Position numbers and translations under genes: made by a program. The notes beneath the pieces are model-generated. The model was not told the origin of the DNA, ran no database searches, and worked only from the letters and a program-made list of their open reading frames with translations. DNA of 64,000 bases from JADKAV01 sp963733395. GTDB lineage: Bacteria > Actinomycetota > Actinomycetes > S36-B12 > UBA10799. Numbering within the stretch: the stretch's first letter is position 1; the number at the start of each line of letters is the position of its first letter. This document shows positions 55,959-64,000 of the stretch, one piece after another. Location of the stretch: NCBI GenBank assembly GCA_963733395.1, contig CAVTCZ010000017.1, positions 137,688 to 201,687 on the forward strand. The letters are read 5' to 3'.

Positions 55959-56390
55959 GTGTCCGGAGATTCTCAGGTCGTCGCCTGTGCTTCCTGTGGG
56001 ACGAAGAATCGCGTGCCGTCTGCAGCGACGGGCAAGCCCACGTGCGCCTCATGCAAGGCCGTCTTGCCGTGGCTTGCCGTGGCCAACGACGACACATTCT
56101 CGAAGGTCGTCCTCGATGCCAGGATTCCGGTGCTGGTCGATCTGTGGGCACCATGGTGCGGGCCGTGCAGGATGGTCTCACCGATTGTGGAGCGTATGGC
56201 GGCCAAGTACCCCGGGCGGCTGAAGGTCGTGAAGGTGAACGTCGACGACAGCCCATCCGTGGCTCGCAGGTACGACGCCATGAGCATCCCCACCTTGCTG
56301 CTTGTCGAGAAGGGCGAGGTCGTCAACCGTTTGGTGGGGGCGGTGCCCGAGGCGCAACTGGACGCGTTCGTCCGCGGCGCAGTGCAGTGA
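55959..56390 (+). CDS. Thioredoxin 2-type protein with N-terminal zinc ribbon
   Basis: 143 residues from GTG 55959. Residues 8-32 hold CASCGTKNRVP and CASCK, the zinc ribbon of thioredoxin 2 (TrxC). The thioredoxin fold then gives VLVDLWAPWCGPCRMVSP with the redox WCGPC near residue 67, and the cis-Pro in SIPTLLLVEKG near 108. It is a cytoplasmic disulphide reductase working with thioredoxin reductase. The near-leaderless GTG start is unusual among its neighbours. Confidence 0.93.
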   Translation: MSGDSQVVACASCGTKNRVPSAATGKPTCASCKAVLPWLAVANDDTFSKVVLDARIPVLVDLWAPWCGPCRMVSPIVERMAAKYPGRLKVVKVNVDDSPSVARRYDAMSIPTLLLVEKGEVVNRLVGAVPEAQLDAFVRGAVQ

Positions 56391-56535
56391 AGTCCGATCA
56401 CATCGGATCTGCTGAGTCCGTGGTCACGGCCGGCGGGCATCATGGGCACAGCCGAGCGATGTCTTCCTTGCGGCTGCCGACAGGCGAACACCGCCGGCTA
56501 CCGGGTGGGCTGGCCCGATGAGTCAGGCATACCGG

Positions 56536-57378
56536 TCAGCGGTCTTGCCGCTCTGAGGGCGACTCCGCGCCGAAGCGCCGCTGCAGGTCGGCGTACGCAA
56601 TCGCACCGTCGAGGAAGCCGAGCGTTCCGGAGTCGAGCAGCTCCCGCCCCGCTCGCTCCAACGTGCTGAGCGCGGCTCGGGCCAGGCTTCCGCCCAGGCT
56701 GACCCGCTTGACGCCGAGCGAGAAGAGCGTGGGCGCGTCGATGGTGTTCGCCAGGCCGGCCACCACGTTGAGCGGGCCCGGGATGGCCGCGGCGAGCCGG
56801 CGGATCGTGTCCTCCTCGACGACGCCGGGCACGAAGACGCAGTCGGCCCCCGCTTCGACGTACCGGACCGCCCGCTCGACCGTCTCGGCGAACGCGTCGC
56901 CGGTCGTGCCGGCGAAGTAGGTGTCGGTGCGGGCGTTCAGCACGAACGTGCCGCTGGGCGCCGCAGCCCGAGCGGCCGCGACGCGGTCGACGGCCTCATC
57001 GATGCCGAACAGCCCGCCCTCCTGGGCGTCCTCCAGGTTGCCGCCCACCGCCCCGAGTTCCACGGCCCGGGCCACGGTGCGGCCGACGTCGTCCGCGGTG
57101 TCGCCGTAGCCGGCTTCGAGGTCCGCGGTCACGGGCACGCCCACCGCGGCCACGATGCGACCGACGTGGTCGAGCATCCTGTCGCGGTCCATCGCTCCTC
57201 CGTCCGGGACTCCGCAGGACCAAGCGATGCCCGCGCTGGTCGTGGCGATGACCGGGAAGCCGACCTGCTCGAGGATGCGGGCGGACCCGGCGTCCCAGGC
57301 GTTGGGGAGCACGAAGCCGGGACCGGTGTGCAGGGCAAGGAGTGTGCCTGCCTTGTCCGTCGAAGGTCCAGTGGTCAC
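56536..57378 (-). CDS. Isocitrate lyase/PEP mutase-superfamily protein
   Basis: About 280 residues. FVLPNAWDAGSARILEQVGFPVIATTSAGIAWSCGVPDG opens the barrel; TADLEAGYGDTADDV carries the metal/substrate acidic residues, then GGNLEDAQEG and FVLNARTDTY; GPLNVVAGLANTIDAPTL closes it. This matches the carboxyvinyl-carboxyphosphonate phosphorylmutase-like branch. The K(K/R)CG loop Cys of true isocitrate lyase is not seen, so the reaction is not certain (2-methylisocitrate lyase-like or oxaloacetate-type C-C cleavage are possible). GTG 57378 is chosen as the last start after a GGAG. Confidence 0.8.
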   Translation of the reverse strand: MTTGPSTDKAGTLLALHTGPGFVLPNAWDAGSARILEQVGFPVIATTSAGIAWSCGVPDGGAMDRDRMLDHVGRIVAAVGVPVTADLEAGYGDTADDVGRTVARAVELGAVGGNLEDAQEGGLFGIDEAVDRVAAARAAAPSGTFVLNARTDTYFAGTTGDAFAETVERAVRYVEAGADCVFVPGVVEEDTIRRLAAAIPGPLNVVAGLANTIDAPTLFSLGVKRVSLGGSLARAALSTLERAGRELLDSGTLGFLDGAIAYADLQRRFGAESPSERQDR

Positions 57379-57691
57379 GAGCACTCCACGTCGACGTCGG
57401 TGGACGACATACTGCCGGGGGACCGGGCGTACCCGCCTCTCCGGCCGGAGAGGATCTCGGCAGGGACCGGCCGCGACGCGCGTACCGTATCCGTCGCTGC
57501 CGCGTGGTGCGATACCAGCGTCGTCCAGCTCTCCTGCGAGCACACCCCATGGTTTGGCGGTCGGGTTGATGTTGTCAACCCCCACCCGAGGAGGGCTCGC
57601 CGCCGGTGTCGGGCGAGTCGAAGTTCGACCCGTTCGGACAGGCGTCGGCAGCGGCGCCGAGGTGGGGGCTCGGTGGATCGGAACCAGATCC
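57379..57691. other. Interval without a supported gene
   Basis: Between two minus-strand genes, with no strong hairpin. Long frames across it lack motifs. Confidence 0.5.
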
Positions 57692-58453
57692 TCAGGCGAT
57701 CTTGCGGTGGTAGGCGGCCATGGCGAACGCATACCCGACGATGAGGATGCCGAGGCACCACGCGAGTGCGATCCAGATGTCGGTCCCGACGGGTTGCTGG
57801 GTGTACAAGTCGCGGATCGCGTTGACGATGGGCGTCACCGGTTGGTTCTCGGCGAAGGCGCGTACTGGACCGGGCATGGTCGCGGTGAGTACGAATGCGG
57901 AACTGATGAACGGCAGGAAGATGATCGGGTAGGAGAAGGCGCTCGCGCCGTCCACGGTCTTCGCGGACAGGCCGGCGATGACGGCCAGCCACGTCAACGC
58001 CAGGGTGAAGAGGGTCAGGATGCCGGCGACCGCGAGCCAGGCCAGCACGCCGGCCCCCGAGCGGAATCCCATGAGCAGCGCGACGAGCACGACGACCACA
58101 ACAGAGATCAGACTGGCGACCAGCGAGGTCAGCACCTGCGCCCACAGCACGGACGACCGGGCGATCGGCATGGACTGGAAGCGTTCGAAGATGCCGCTGC
58201 GCATATCCATGAACAGCCGGAAGGCCGTGTAGGAGATGCTCGACGCAATCGTGATGAGAAGGATGCCGGGCAGCAGGTAGTCCACATACGCATCCGTCCC
58301 GGTGTTGATCGCGCCGCCGAACACATAAACGAACAGCAGCATGAAGAGGATCGGCATGATTGTGGTCGTGATGATGGTGTCCGGGCTGCGCGTGATGTGG
58401 CGCAGGGATCGTCCCGTCAGGGTGGTGGTGTCGGCGAAGAAGTGCTTGGTCAT
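57692..58453 (-). CDS. ABC-2-type permease (DrrB-like)
   Basis: 253 residues with six hydrophobic segments (TIMPILFMLLFVYVFGGAI, LLPGILLITIASSISY, LISVVVVVLVALLMGF and others). The ABC-2 family EAA-like region is AFRLFMDMRSGIFERFQSMP. It pairs with the ATPase gene upstream (9 nt between ATPase stop and permease start). Probable drug or lipid exporter; the substrate is not determinable. Confidence 0.87.
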   Translation of the reverse strand: MTKHFFADTTTLTGRSLRHITRSPDTIITTTIMPILFMLLFVYVFGGAINTGTDAYVDYLLPGILLITIASSISYTAFRLFMDMRSGIFERFQSMPIARSSVLWAQVLTSLVASLISVVVVVLVALLMGFRSGAGVLAWLAVAGILTLFTLALTWLAVIAGLSAKTVDGASAFSYPIIFLPFISSAFVLTATMPGPVRAFAENQPVTPIVNAIRDLYTQQPVGTDIWIALAWCLGILIVGYAFAMAAYHRKIA

Positions 58454-58462
58454 GGCTGTTCC

Positions 58463-59236
58463 CTAGTTGTCCGTGCCCGCGCTACCGTCGGCGCCGACGA
58501 TGGCCAGGAAGACCTCCTCGAGCGTTGGCTGTTTCTCGACGTACTCGATCTCCGCGGGCGGGAGGAGTTGTTTGAGTTCGGCGAGCGTGCCGTTCGCGAT
58601 GATCCGTCCCTCGTGGAGGATCGCGATCCGGTCGGCGAGCTGTTCGGCCTCGTCCAGGGACTGCGTGGTGAGCAGAACCGTCGTGCCCTGCCCGGCGAGT
58701 TCCTTGACGCTCTGCCACACCTCAAGGCGGGACTGGGGGTCCAGCCCGGTGGTCGGTTCGTCCAGGAAGACCACCGGCGGACTCCCGATGAGGCTCATGG
58801 CGATGTCCAGGCGGCGGCGCATCCCTCCGGAGTACGTCGCCACCCTCCGCTGCGCCGCGTCGGCGAGCTGGAAACGTGCCAGCAGATCATCCGCGATCCG
58901 GCCGACGTCCGGCAGGTGCCACAGTCGGGCCATCAGCACCAGGTTCTCGCGGCCGGTGAGGATCTCGTCCACGGCCGCGAACTGCCCTGTCAGGCTGATG
59001 GACTCCCGCACGTGGGCCGGCTGGGTGACGACGTTGAATCCAGCGACGGTGGCTGTCCCCGCGTCGGGCTTGAGCAGCGTGGACAGGATCTTCACGACCG
59101 TGGTCTTGCCCGCGCCGTTGGAGCCGAGCAGGGCGAAGATGCTGCCCCGCACGACGTCGAAGTCCACCCCGCGCAGCACGCGCACCTCCTTGAACGACTT
59201 CTCCAGGCCGTGGACGTGTAGCGCTGGCGCCGTCAT
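58463..59236 (-). CDS. ABC transporter ATPase (DrrA-like)
   Basis: 257 residues. Walker A is GSNGAGKTT, the signature YSGGMRRRLDIAMSL, Walker B VVFLDEPTTGLDP and the H-loop is replaced by TTQSLDEAEQLAD, the DrrA-type pattern. The C-terminal LPPAEIEYVEKQPTLEEVFLAI is the DrrA regulatory tail. Start ATG 59236 overlaps the DUF1048 stop region by 4 nt. Confidence 0.92.
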   Translation of the reverse strand: MTAPALHVHGLEKSFKEVRVLRGVDFDVVRGSIFALLGSNGAGKTTVVKILSTLLKPDAGTATVAGFNVVTQPAHVRESISLTGQFAAVDEILTGRENLVLMARLWHLPDVGRIADDLLARFQLADAAQRRVATYSGGMRRRLDIAMSLIGSPPVVFLDEPTTGLDPQSRLEVWQSVKELAGQGTTVLLTTQSLDEAEQLADRIAILHEGRIIANGTLAELKQLLPPAEIEYVEKQPTLEEVFLAIVGADGSAGTDN

Positions 59237-59610
59237 CCCGATGCCCCCCGAGTCCTGTCGTCCTCTGTCTCCGCGGCTTCGATCGCCGCCATGAGTCGGT
59301 CCCGTTCCCGGGTGACGTATCCGCCCTTTTCGTAGTTCTGAATGAGCGCCTCGACGAACTCCACGGGGTCCTCCCCGACGATCTCGCGGATCGGCGTTCC
59401 GTCCGCCGCGGCCCGGTCGAACAGATCGGCCACGTCCTCGAACAGCGATACCGCATTGTCGCCGTCCATCGGCCCGAAATACATCAGGTACCGCTCGATT
59501 CCCGCAACCGCCGTGCGGTAGCTCTCGGGTAGTGCTCGCGTGCGCGCCTTGTACTGCCGCCACCGCCGCTTGTCGCCGATCACCTTCGAGGTGAAAGCTG
59601 AAATGCCCAT
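59233..59610 (-). CDS. DUF1048 family protein
   Basis: 125 residues. A charged helical protein: IGDKRRWRQYKARTRALPES, YRTAVAGIERYLMYF and LFDRAAADGTPIREIVGEDP. This matches DUF1048, usually encoded with PadR regulators and DrrAB-type exporters. Role unknown. It sits 2 nt after the padR stop, completing the padR-DUF1048-ATPase-permease operon. Confidence 0.85.
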   Translation of the reverse strand: MGISAFTSKVIGDKRRWRQYKARTRALPESYRTAVAGIERYLMYFGPMDGDNAVSLFEDVADLFDRAAADGTPIREIVGEDPVEFVEALIQNYEKGGYVTRERDRLMAAIEAAETEDDRTRGASG

Positions 59611-59612
59611 GG

Positions 59613-59975
59613 TCACTGTCCTCCTTCGCGGAGCTGATCCAGTCGTTCTGCGAGGAAGCTCCAGGTCCTCCAGAACTCGTCGAGGTACTCGCGTCCCTGA
59701 GCGTTGAGCGAGTACACCTTTCGCGGCGGCCCCTTCTCCGAGGGGACCTTCGCCACGTCGACGAGGCCGCGCTGCTCGACCCTGATGAGCAGCGCGTAGA
59801 CGGTCCCTTCGGCGATGTCGGAGAAGCCCTTCTCCCGCAGCCACGCCGTGATCTCGTAGCCGTACGCGGGCCGGCTGGACAGGATTGCCAGAACGATGCC
59901 CTCAAGGGTCCCCTTGAGCATCTCCGTCACCTGCTTGCCCACGGACGCCACCTCGCTTGCACTACTAAGTGTCAT
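59613..59975 (-). CDS. PadR-family transcriptional regulator
   Basis: 120 residues. The winged helix reads VTEMLKGTLEGIVLAILSSRPAYGYEITAWL, then GFSDIAEGTVYALLIRVEQRGLVDV and the wing PPRKVYSLNAQGREYL. PadR members bind an inverted repeat and are released by ligands, often exported substrates. First gene of the exporter operon, so it probably represses it. Start ATG 59975. Confidence 0.92.
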   Translation of the reverse strand: MTLSSASEVASVGKQVTEMLKGTLEGIVLAILSSRPAYGYEITAWLREKGFSDIAEGTVYALLIRVEQRGLVDVAKVPSEKGPPRKVYSLNAQGREYLDEFWRTWSFLAERLDQLREGGQ

Positions 59976-59998
59976 TGACTACTGGTACATAGTAACAC
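59968..59998 (-). promoter_or_regulatory. Candidate PadR operator/promoter
   Basis: The AT-rich stretch immediately upstream of padR contains the near-palindrome TACTGGTACATAGTA, with similar TACT and AGTA ends, and would overlap a leader only about 20 nt long. It is a plausible autoregulation site but unproven. Confidence 0.4.
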
Positions 59999-60172
59999 TG
60001 AATAGTCCGGGTGCGGCCGGGCCGTGGGCCAGTGGTTGTGGGCCTGCGTTCGAAGGCTCGGAGCGCGGTCCCGGGCGAGCTCGTCACCCAGCCTCACCGA
60101 CCTGACCGTCGCTTTACCCAGACATGACCGGGTTAGGTTTGGCTACGCTTCTGATGGCGGACGGAGGAGTCA

Positions 60173-63100
60173 TGCCGACCGACGCGCGAGTAGAAGAACG
60201 CAGCCCGGTGTCCATCGACGTCCTCGGGCCGATCCAGGTGCGCACGAGTGCTGGCCCCATCGCACTGCCGAGTGCGAAGGAACGGGCCCTGATCGCTCAT
60301 CTGGCAGCCCGCGTCGGCCACACCGTCAGCACGGATGACCTCATCGACACGATCTGGGGCGAGACGCCGCCCCGCACGGCCGGCAAGGCGTTGCAGAACC
60401 ACATCGTGAACCTGCGCCGGATCTTCGAGCCGGAGCGCAACGGCACTCCCAGGTACCTGCTCACAGATCCCGGTGGCTATCGCCTGGCCGTCCCTGCGGA
60501 GTGGATCGACGCGTATCAGTTCGAGCGCCTCGTCGACCTTGGTCGGCGCGCCTACCAGGAGGGCCGGGTGTCTGCGGCAGCCGAGACGCTTCGGGCGGCG
60601 TTGGCTCTGTGGCGTGGCCGTGCCTACCTCGGGCTGGAGTCGACGACCGTCGGTAGCCGCGAGTCCCGCCACTTGGAGGAGTTGCGGCTCCTCGCGCTTG
60701 AGGACCGCATCGCGGCCGACCTCGACCTCGGACTTGCCCGCGAGACTGTCGGCGAACTCGAAGGTCTTGTTCAGGACGAACCGTTGCGCGAACGACTCTG
60801 GACCCTGCTGGTGCTCGCGCTGTACCGGTCGGGTCGGCAAGGGGAGGCCCTCAACGCCTACACGCGGGCCCGGCAGAGCTTCATCGACGAACTCGGTATC
60901 GAGCCCGGACCCGAACTTCGCCGCCTGCATGAACAGGTGCTGGCCCAGGATCGTGGCCTCGACGGACCCACGCCCGCAGTTGTGCTGCCCGACGTCCTCG
61001 TCCCACCGGCGGGTCCGTTCCTCGGCCGGGCCGAGGAGTTGGCCAGCTTGCGCGCGGCGTGGGACCGGGTGCTCACATCGGGCACACCGCTGGCGGTGCT
61101 GGTGCGCGGATCCCCGGGTTCTGGCGTAGGTCGGCTGACGGCGGAGTTCGCCGCCGAGCTCGCAGATGCGCATGTCCCCGTGGCCCTGGTGGTCGACGGC
61201 GATCCGGCAGCCGGTGCCAGTGGTCCGATGCTGGTCGTCGATGACAGACGCAGCGACCCGGTCTTGGAGATAGCCGCGCCCGAAGCAGACGCCCCCGTGC
61301 TGCGACTGGTGTTGGCGCTGCCGTACCAGGTGGGAGCGTCGGACATCACAGTCGACCTCGAGCCCCTTCACGGCGACGACATCCGCGCCATCCTCTCTGA
61401 GTATGTCGATGCCGAAGCGGCGGCCGCAGCGTTGGCCGAGGTGCAGACCTCGACGCGGGGTTGGCCCGGACCGGTCCATGACGCTGCCCTGCGCCTCGCG
61501 CGAGCGTCGGCCGCGAGCCGGGTATCGGGTGCTGCGGCCCGCACTGAGCATGTGCAAGTTGCTCTCGGCGAAGCCCGCGCCGACCTGCGTGCCGGCGTCA
61601 CCCTGTATCAGGAGGTCACCGAGCAGTCGGCGCCCGTCGAGCCCGGCGTCTGCCCGTGGAAAGGCCTGGCAGCCTACGACGTGGCAGACGCGCCCTGGTT
61701 CTCGGGGCGCGAGCGACTCGTTGCGGATCTGCTGACCAGAGTTGCGAGCAACCGTTTGGTCGGTGTGGTGGGAGCGTCCGGTAGCGGCAAGTCGTCACTG
61801 CTGCGAGCAGGACTGTTGGCCGGCCTCGACGCCGGTGCCTTACCCGGAAGCGAGGGTTGGCGACCACTGCTGATGCGGCCCGGTGCGCACCCGATGCGCG
61901 AACTCGTGTGGGTCTGCTTGCGCCGTGCCCAGCCGCCGCCGGATCGGGTCGCCGAGTTGCTCCAGCGCGCCGTCTTCGGTGAAGGTTCCGACGACCGCGC
62001 TGTCATCGTCATCGACCAGTTCGAAGAACTCTGGACGGTGTGCAGCGACGAAGCTGAGCGCGAGGCGTTCCTGGCTGCTATCAGCAGCCTTGTCGATTCC
62101 GACTCCCCATGCACTGTGGTGCTGGCGATCAGGGCCGACCATGTCGGCCGACTCGCAGACCATGGTGAATTGGCCCGATCCCTGGCTGACGCCACCCTCT
62201 TGGTGGGTGCCCCGAGTGCTGCGGAACTGCGACGTGCCGTGGAGCGGCCGGCCGCGCGCGCCGGCCTGCTACTGGACGTGGGTCTGGTCGACGCCATCGT
62301 CGACGATGCTGCGGGTCAGCCGGGGGCATTGCCGTTGCTCTCCACCGCGTTGACCAGATTGTGGTCCCATCGTCACGGCCGCCGCCTCACGTTTGCGGCT
62401 TACAGCGGTGGCGGCGGACTGCAGGCGGCCGTCGCACACCTGGCGGAGAACGCATACGCATCGCTGGATGCCGAGGACCAGGCGGCCGCCCGAGTGCTGT
62501 TTCTGCGCCTGGCCGCGGACGGACAAGGCGACGCGGTCACCCGCCGCCGCGTCCCACTTGCTGAGCTGACGGCATTGCCCAACCCCCGAGTGGCCGCCGT
62601 GGTCGAGCCGCTGGCGGATGCCCGCCTGCTGACCGTCGACGCCGGGCACGTGGAGGTGGCCCATGAGGCGCTGTTCCGCGAGTGGCCTCGCCTGCGCGGT
62701 TGGCTCGAGGAGCAGTCGCAAGCCCAGCGGGTTCGTCGGCGGCTGGCCATCGCTGCCGCGGATTGGGAGCAGGGCGGCTGCGACCCGGGCGAGGTCTGGC
62801 AGGGCACGCGGCTCGCGGCGGGAGTCGAGCTCATGCTCGCCGCCCCGGATGAGGTGACGGCCGTCGAGCGGGACTTCCTTGAAGCGGGGCAGGCGCGCCT
62901 CGACGCCGAGCGACGCGACGCGGAGGATAGAGCCGCCACCAGTGCGCGGCAGAACAAACGGTTGCGATGGCTGTTGGGTGGTGGCGCGGTGCTGCTGGCC
63001 GCAGCCTCAGTGGCCGGCGCTTTGGCGTGGCGCGCCGAGGGTGAGGCGACCCGTGCGCAAGGTCAAGCCGAGCGCGAAGCCAGGGTGGCGAACGCCCGCG

Positions 63101-64000
63101 ATCTGGCGTCGGCGGCCACGGCCGTGGTGGATGAGGATGCGGAGCTCGGCATTCTGCTGGCCACCGAGGCTGTGAGGAGCACTCGCGAGGTCGACGGGAC
63201 CGTCCTGCCACAAGCCGAGGAAGCGTTGCACACGGCCGTCACCGCTGCCCGGGTGGTGCACGTGTTCCCCGGCGTCGGAGGTGCTTTGGCCTGGAGCCCG
63301 GACGGATCGTTCTTCGTCCCCGAGGGACCCGAGGAGTCGGGGCGGGTCGAGATCCGTGACGCGGTGACAGGTGAGTTGGTGCGGTCCTGGGTCGGCCATG
63401 AGGTCGACGTGAACGACGTGTTCATCGCGGCTAACGGGACGGTGGCGACCTCGGGTGATGACGGTGCGGCGGTGGCCTGGAATCCGCGCACCGGGCAGGA
63501 GATCGGCCGAATCCAGAGCCCCTCGTCCCCCTCGGACATCTGGTCACCGCAACTCAGCGCTGACGGTTCGGTACTCGCGGCCGGCGATGGCGGATCGGGC
63601 TCGGTCCGGGTCGTGGACTTCAAGACCGGCAAGCAGCGAGAATTCTCCGGTCTGGAGAGTTCCTGGACCCTGGCCCTGAGTCCTGATGGGAGGAAGGTTG
63701 CGCTCGCTTCGAAGCCGGGGCAACTGGGCATCTACGACGTGAGGACCGGCCGCCGCCTCACATGGGTAGCGGGGACGGATCTGTTCCCTGCCGATATGGC
63801 GTGGAGCCCGAACGGGAAGTGGCTGCTCGCGTCGTTGGACAGCGACAGCCGGATCTGGGACGTGGACACCGGTGACTTGGTGGCGACCCTGCTGCCCGGT
63901 CAAAGGGCGTACGGGCCCGTGGTGGCCTGGAGTGCGGATTCGCGACTGGCAGGTGCTACCGGGCACGAGGGGATCGCCCGGGTTTGGGCGGTGGACTCCG
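60173..64000 (+). CDS. SARP-STAND-WD40 regulator (AfsR-like), 3' end missing
   Basis: At least 1276 residues, running off the window. Residues 12-105 are a winged-helix OmpR/SARP DNA-binding domain (VLGPIQVRTS, ALIAHLAARVGHTVSTDDLI, HIVNLRRIF, GYRLAV). Residues 115-260 are BTAD (GLARETVGELEGLVQDEPL, YTRARQSFIDELGIEPGPEL). Residues 525-800 are an nSTAND NTPase: Walker A GASGSGKSS near 533-541, Walker B VIVIDQFEELW near 610. A transmembrane helix (WLLGGGAVLLAAASVAGALAW) is near 930, and WD40 repeats (LAWSPDGS, LALSPDGRKVAL, MAWSPNGKWLLAS) begin near 1025. ATG 60173 follows GGAGGAG. It is probably a membrane-anchored signalling activator. Intact as far as visible. Confidence 0.93.

Overview
The window is high-GC DNA with dense SD-type ribosome sites and frequent GTG starts. 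It carries several families typical of Actinomycetota: DUF3145, DUF3052 beside a homodimeric-type pyruvate dehydrogenase E1, a SARP/AfsR-type regulator, PadR/DUF1048/DrrAB-like export genes and a DyP/PCu(A)C pair. I place it in a free-living actinomycete (class Actinomycetia likely). The genus cannot be read from the sequence.

Layout. 1-491: tail of a secreted Ig-like protein. 724-3141: hypC-hypD-hypE for [NiFe]-hydrogenase maturation. 3291-4918: CPBP membrane protease and a lipoprotein zinc peptidase. 5215-7058: tRNA-Asn, two secreted paralogs, tRNA-Met. 7017-10882: a small decayed integrative element bounded by a 45-bp duplication of the tRNA-Met 3' end, with a wrecked integrase, an HTH protein, a phage-like ORF and a broken streptogramin-lyase-like propeller. 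11141-20384: a third secreted paralog, a DUF6790-like membrane protein, an ABM monooxygenase, a CHAP hydrolase, a secreted protein, a penicillin-acylase relative, a DUF3445 protein, a palindrome-filled gene desert, an unknown protein and DUF3145. 20659-26461: an operon-like run of a subtilase with fifteen SRRWA repeats, a membrane histidine kinase, a single-domain response regulator and an acetyl-CoA hydrolase/transferase-family protein. 26818-29996: aceE and DUF3052. 30376-33122: tRNA-Val, Nif3-like, C4 zinc ribbon and AlaX-like genes. 33563-35366: DyP peroxidase and PCu(A)C chaperone. 35519-35893: RNase P RNA. 36751-45380: a large hydrolase-like membrane protein, an ISL3 scar with a truncated oxidoreductase, an HTH-nucleotidyltransferase protein and a repeat-bearing secreted protein. 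46036-53869: Uma2 nuclease, SWIM/SNF2 helicase and a 782-aa secreted protein. 54112-57378: a scar of a SARP gene, CD225 and DUF2752 membrane proteins, thioredoxin and a PEP-mutase/ICL-like enzyme. 57692-59975: ABC exporter with DUF1048 and PadR regulator. 60173-64000: a SARP-STAND-WD40 regulator running off the end.

Two things colour the annotation. Single-base frameshifts are frequent (hypC, hypE, aceE, the penicillin acylase, the SNF2 helicase, one secreted paralog and the whole island), several next to short G/C runs, so many may be uncorrected sequencing indels. The gene deserts are not empty: they hold recurring nested palindromes, one design seen in near-complete form twice and as a half-copy once. 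These, the SRRWA protease/two-component operon and the SARP duplication scar are the most interesting observations.
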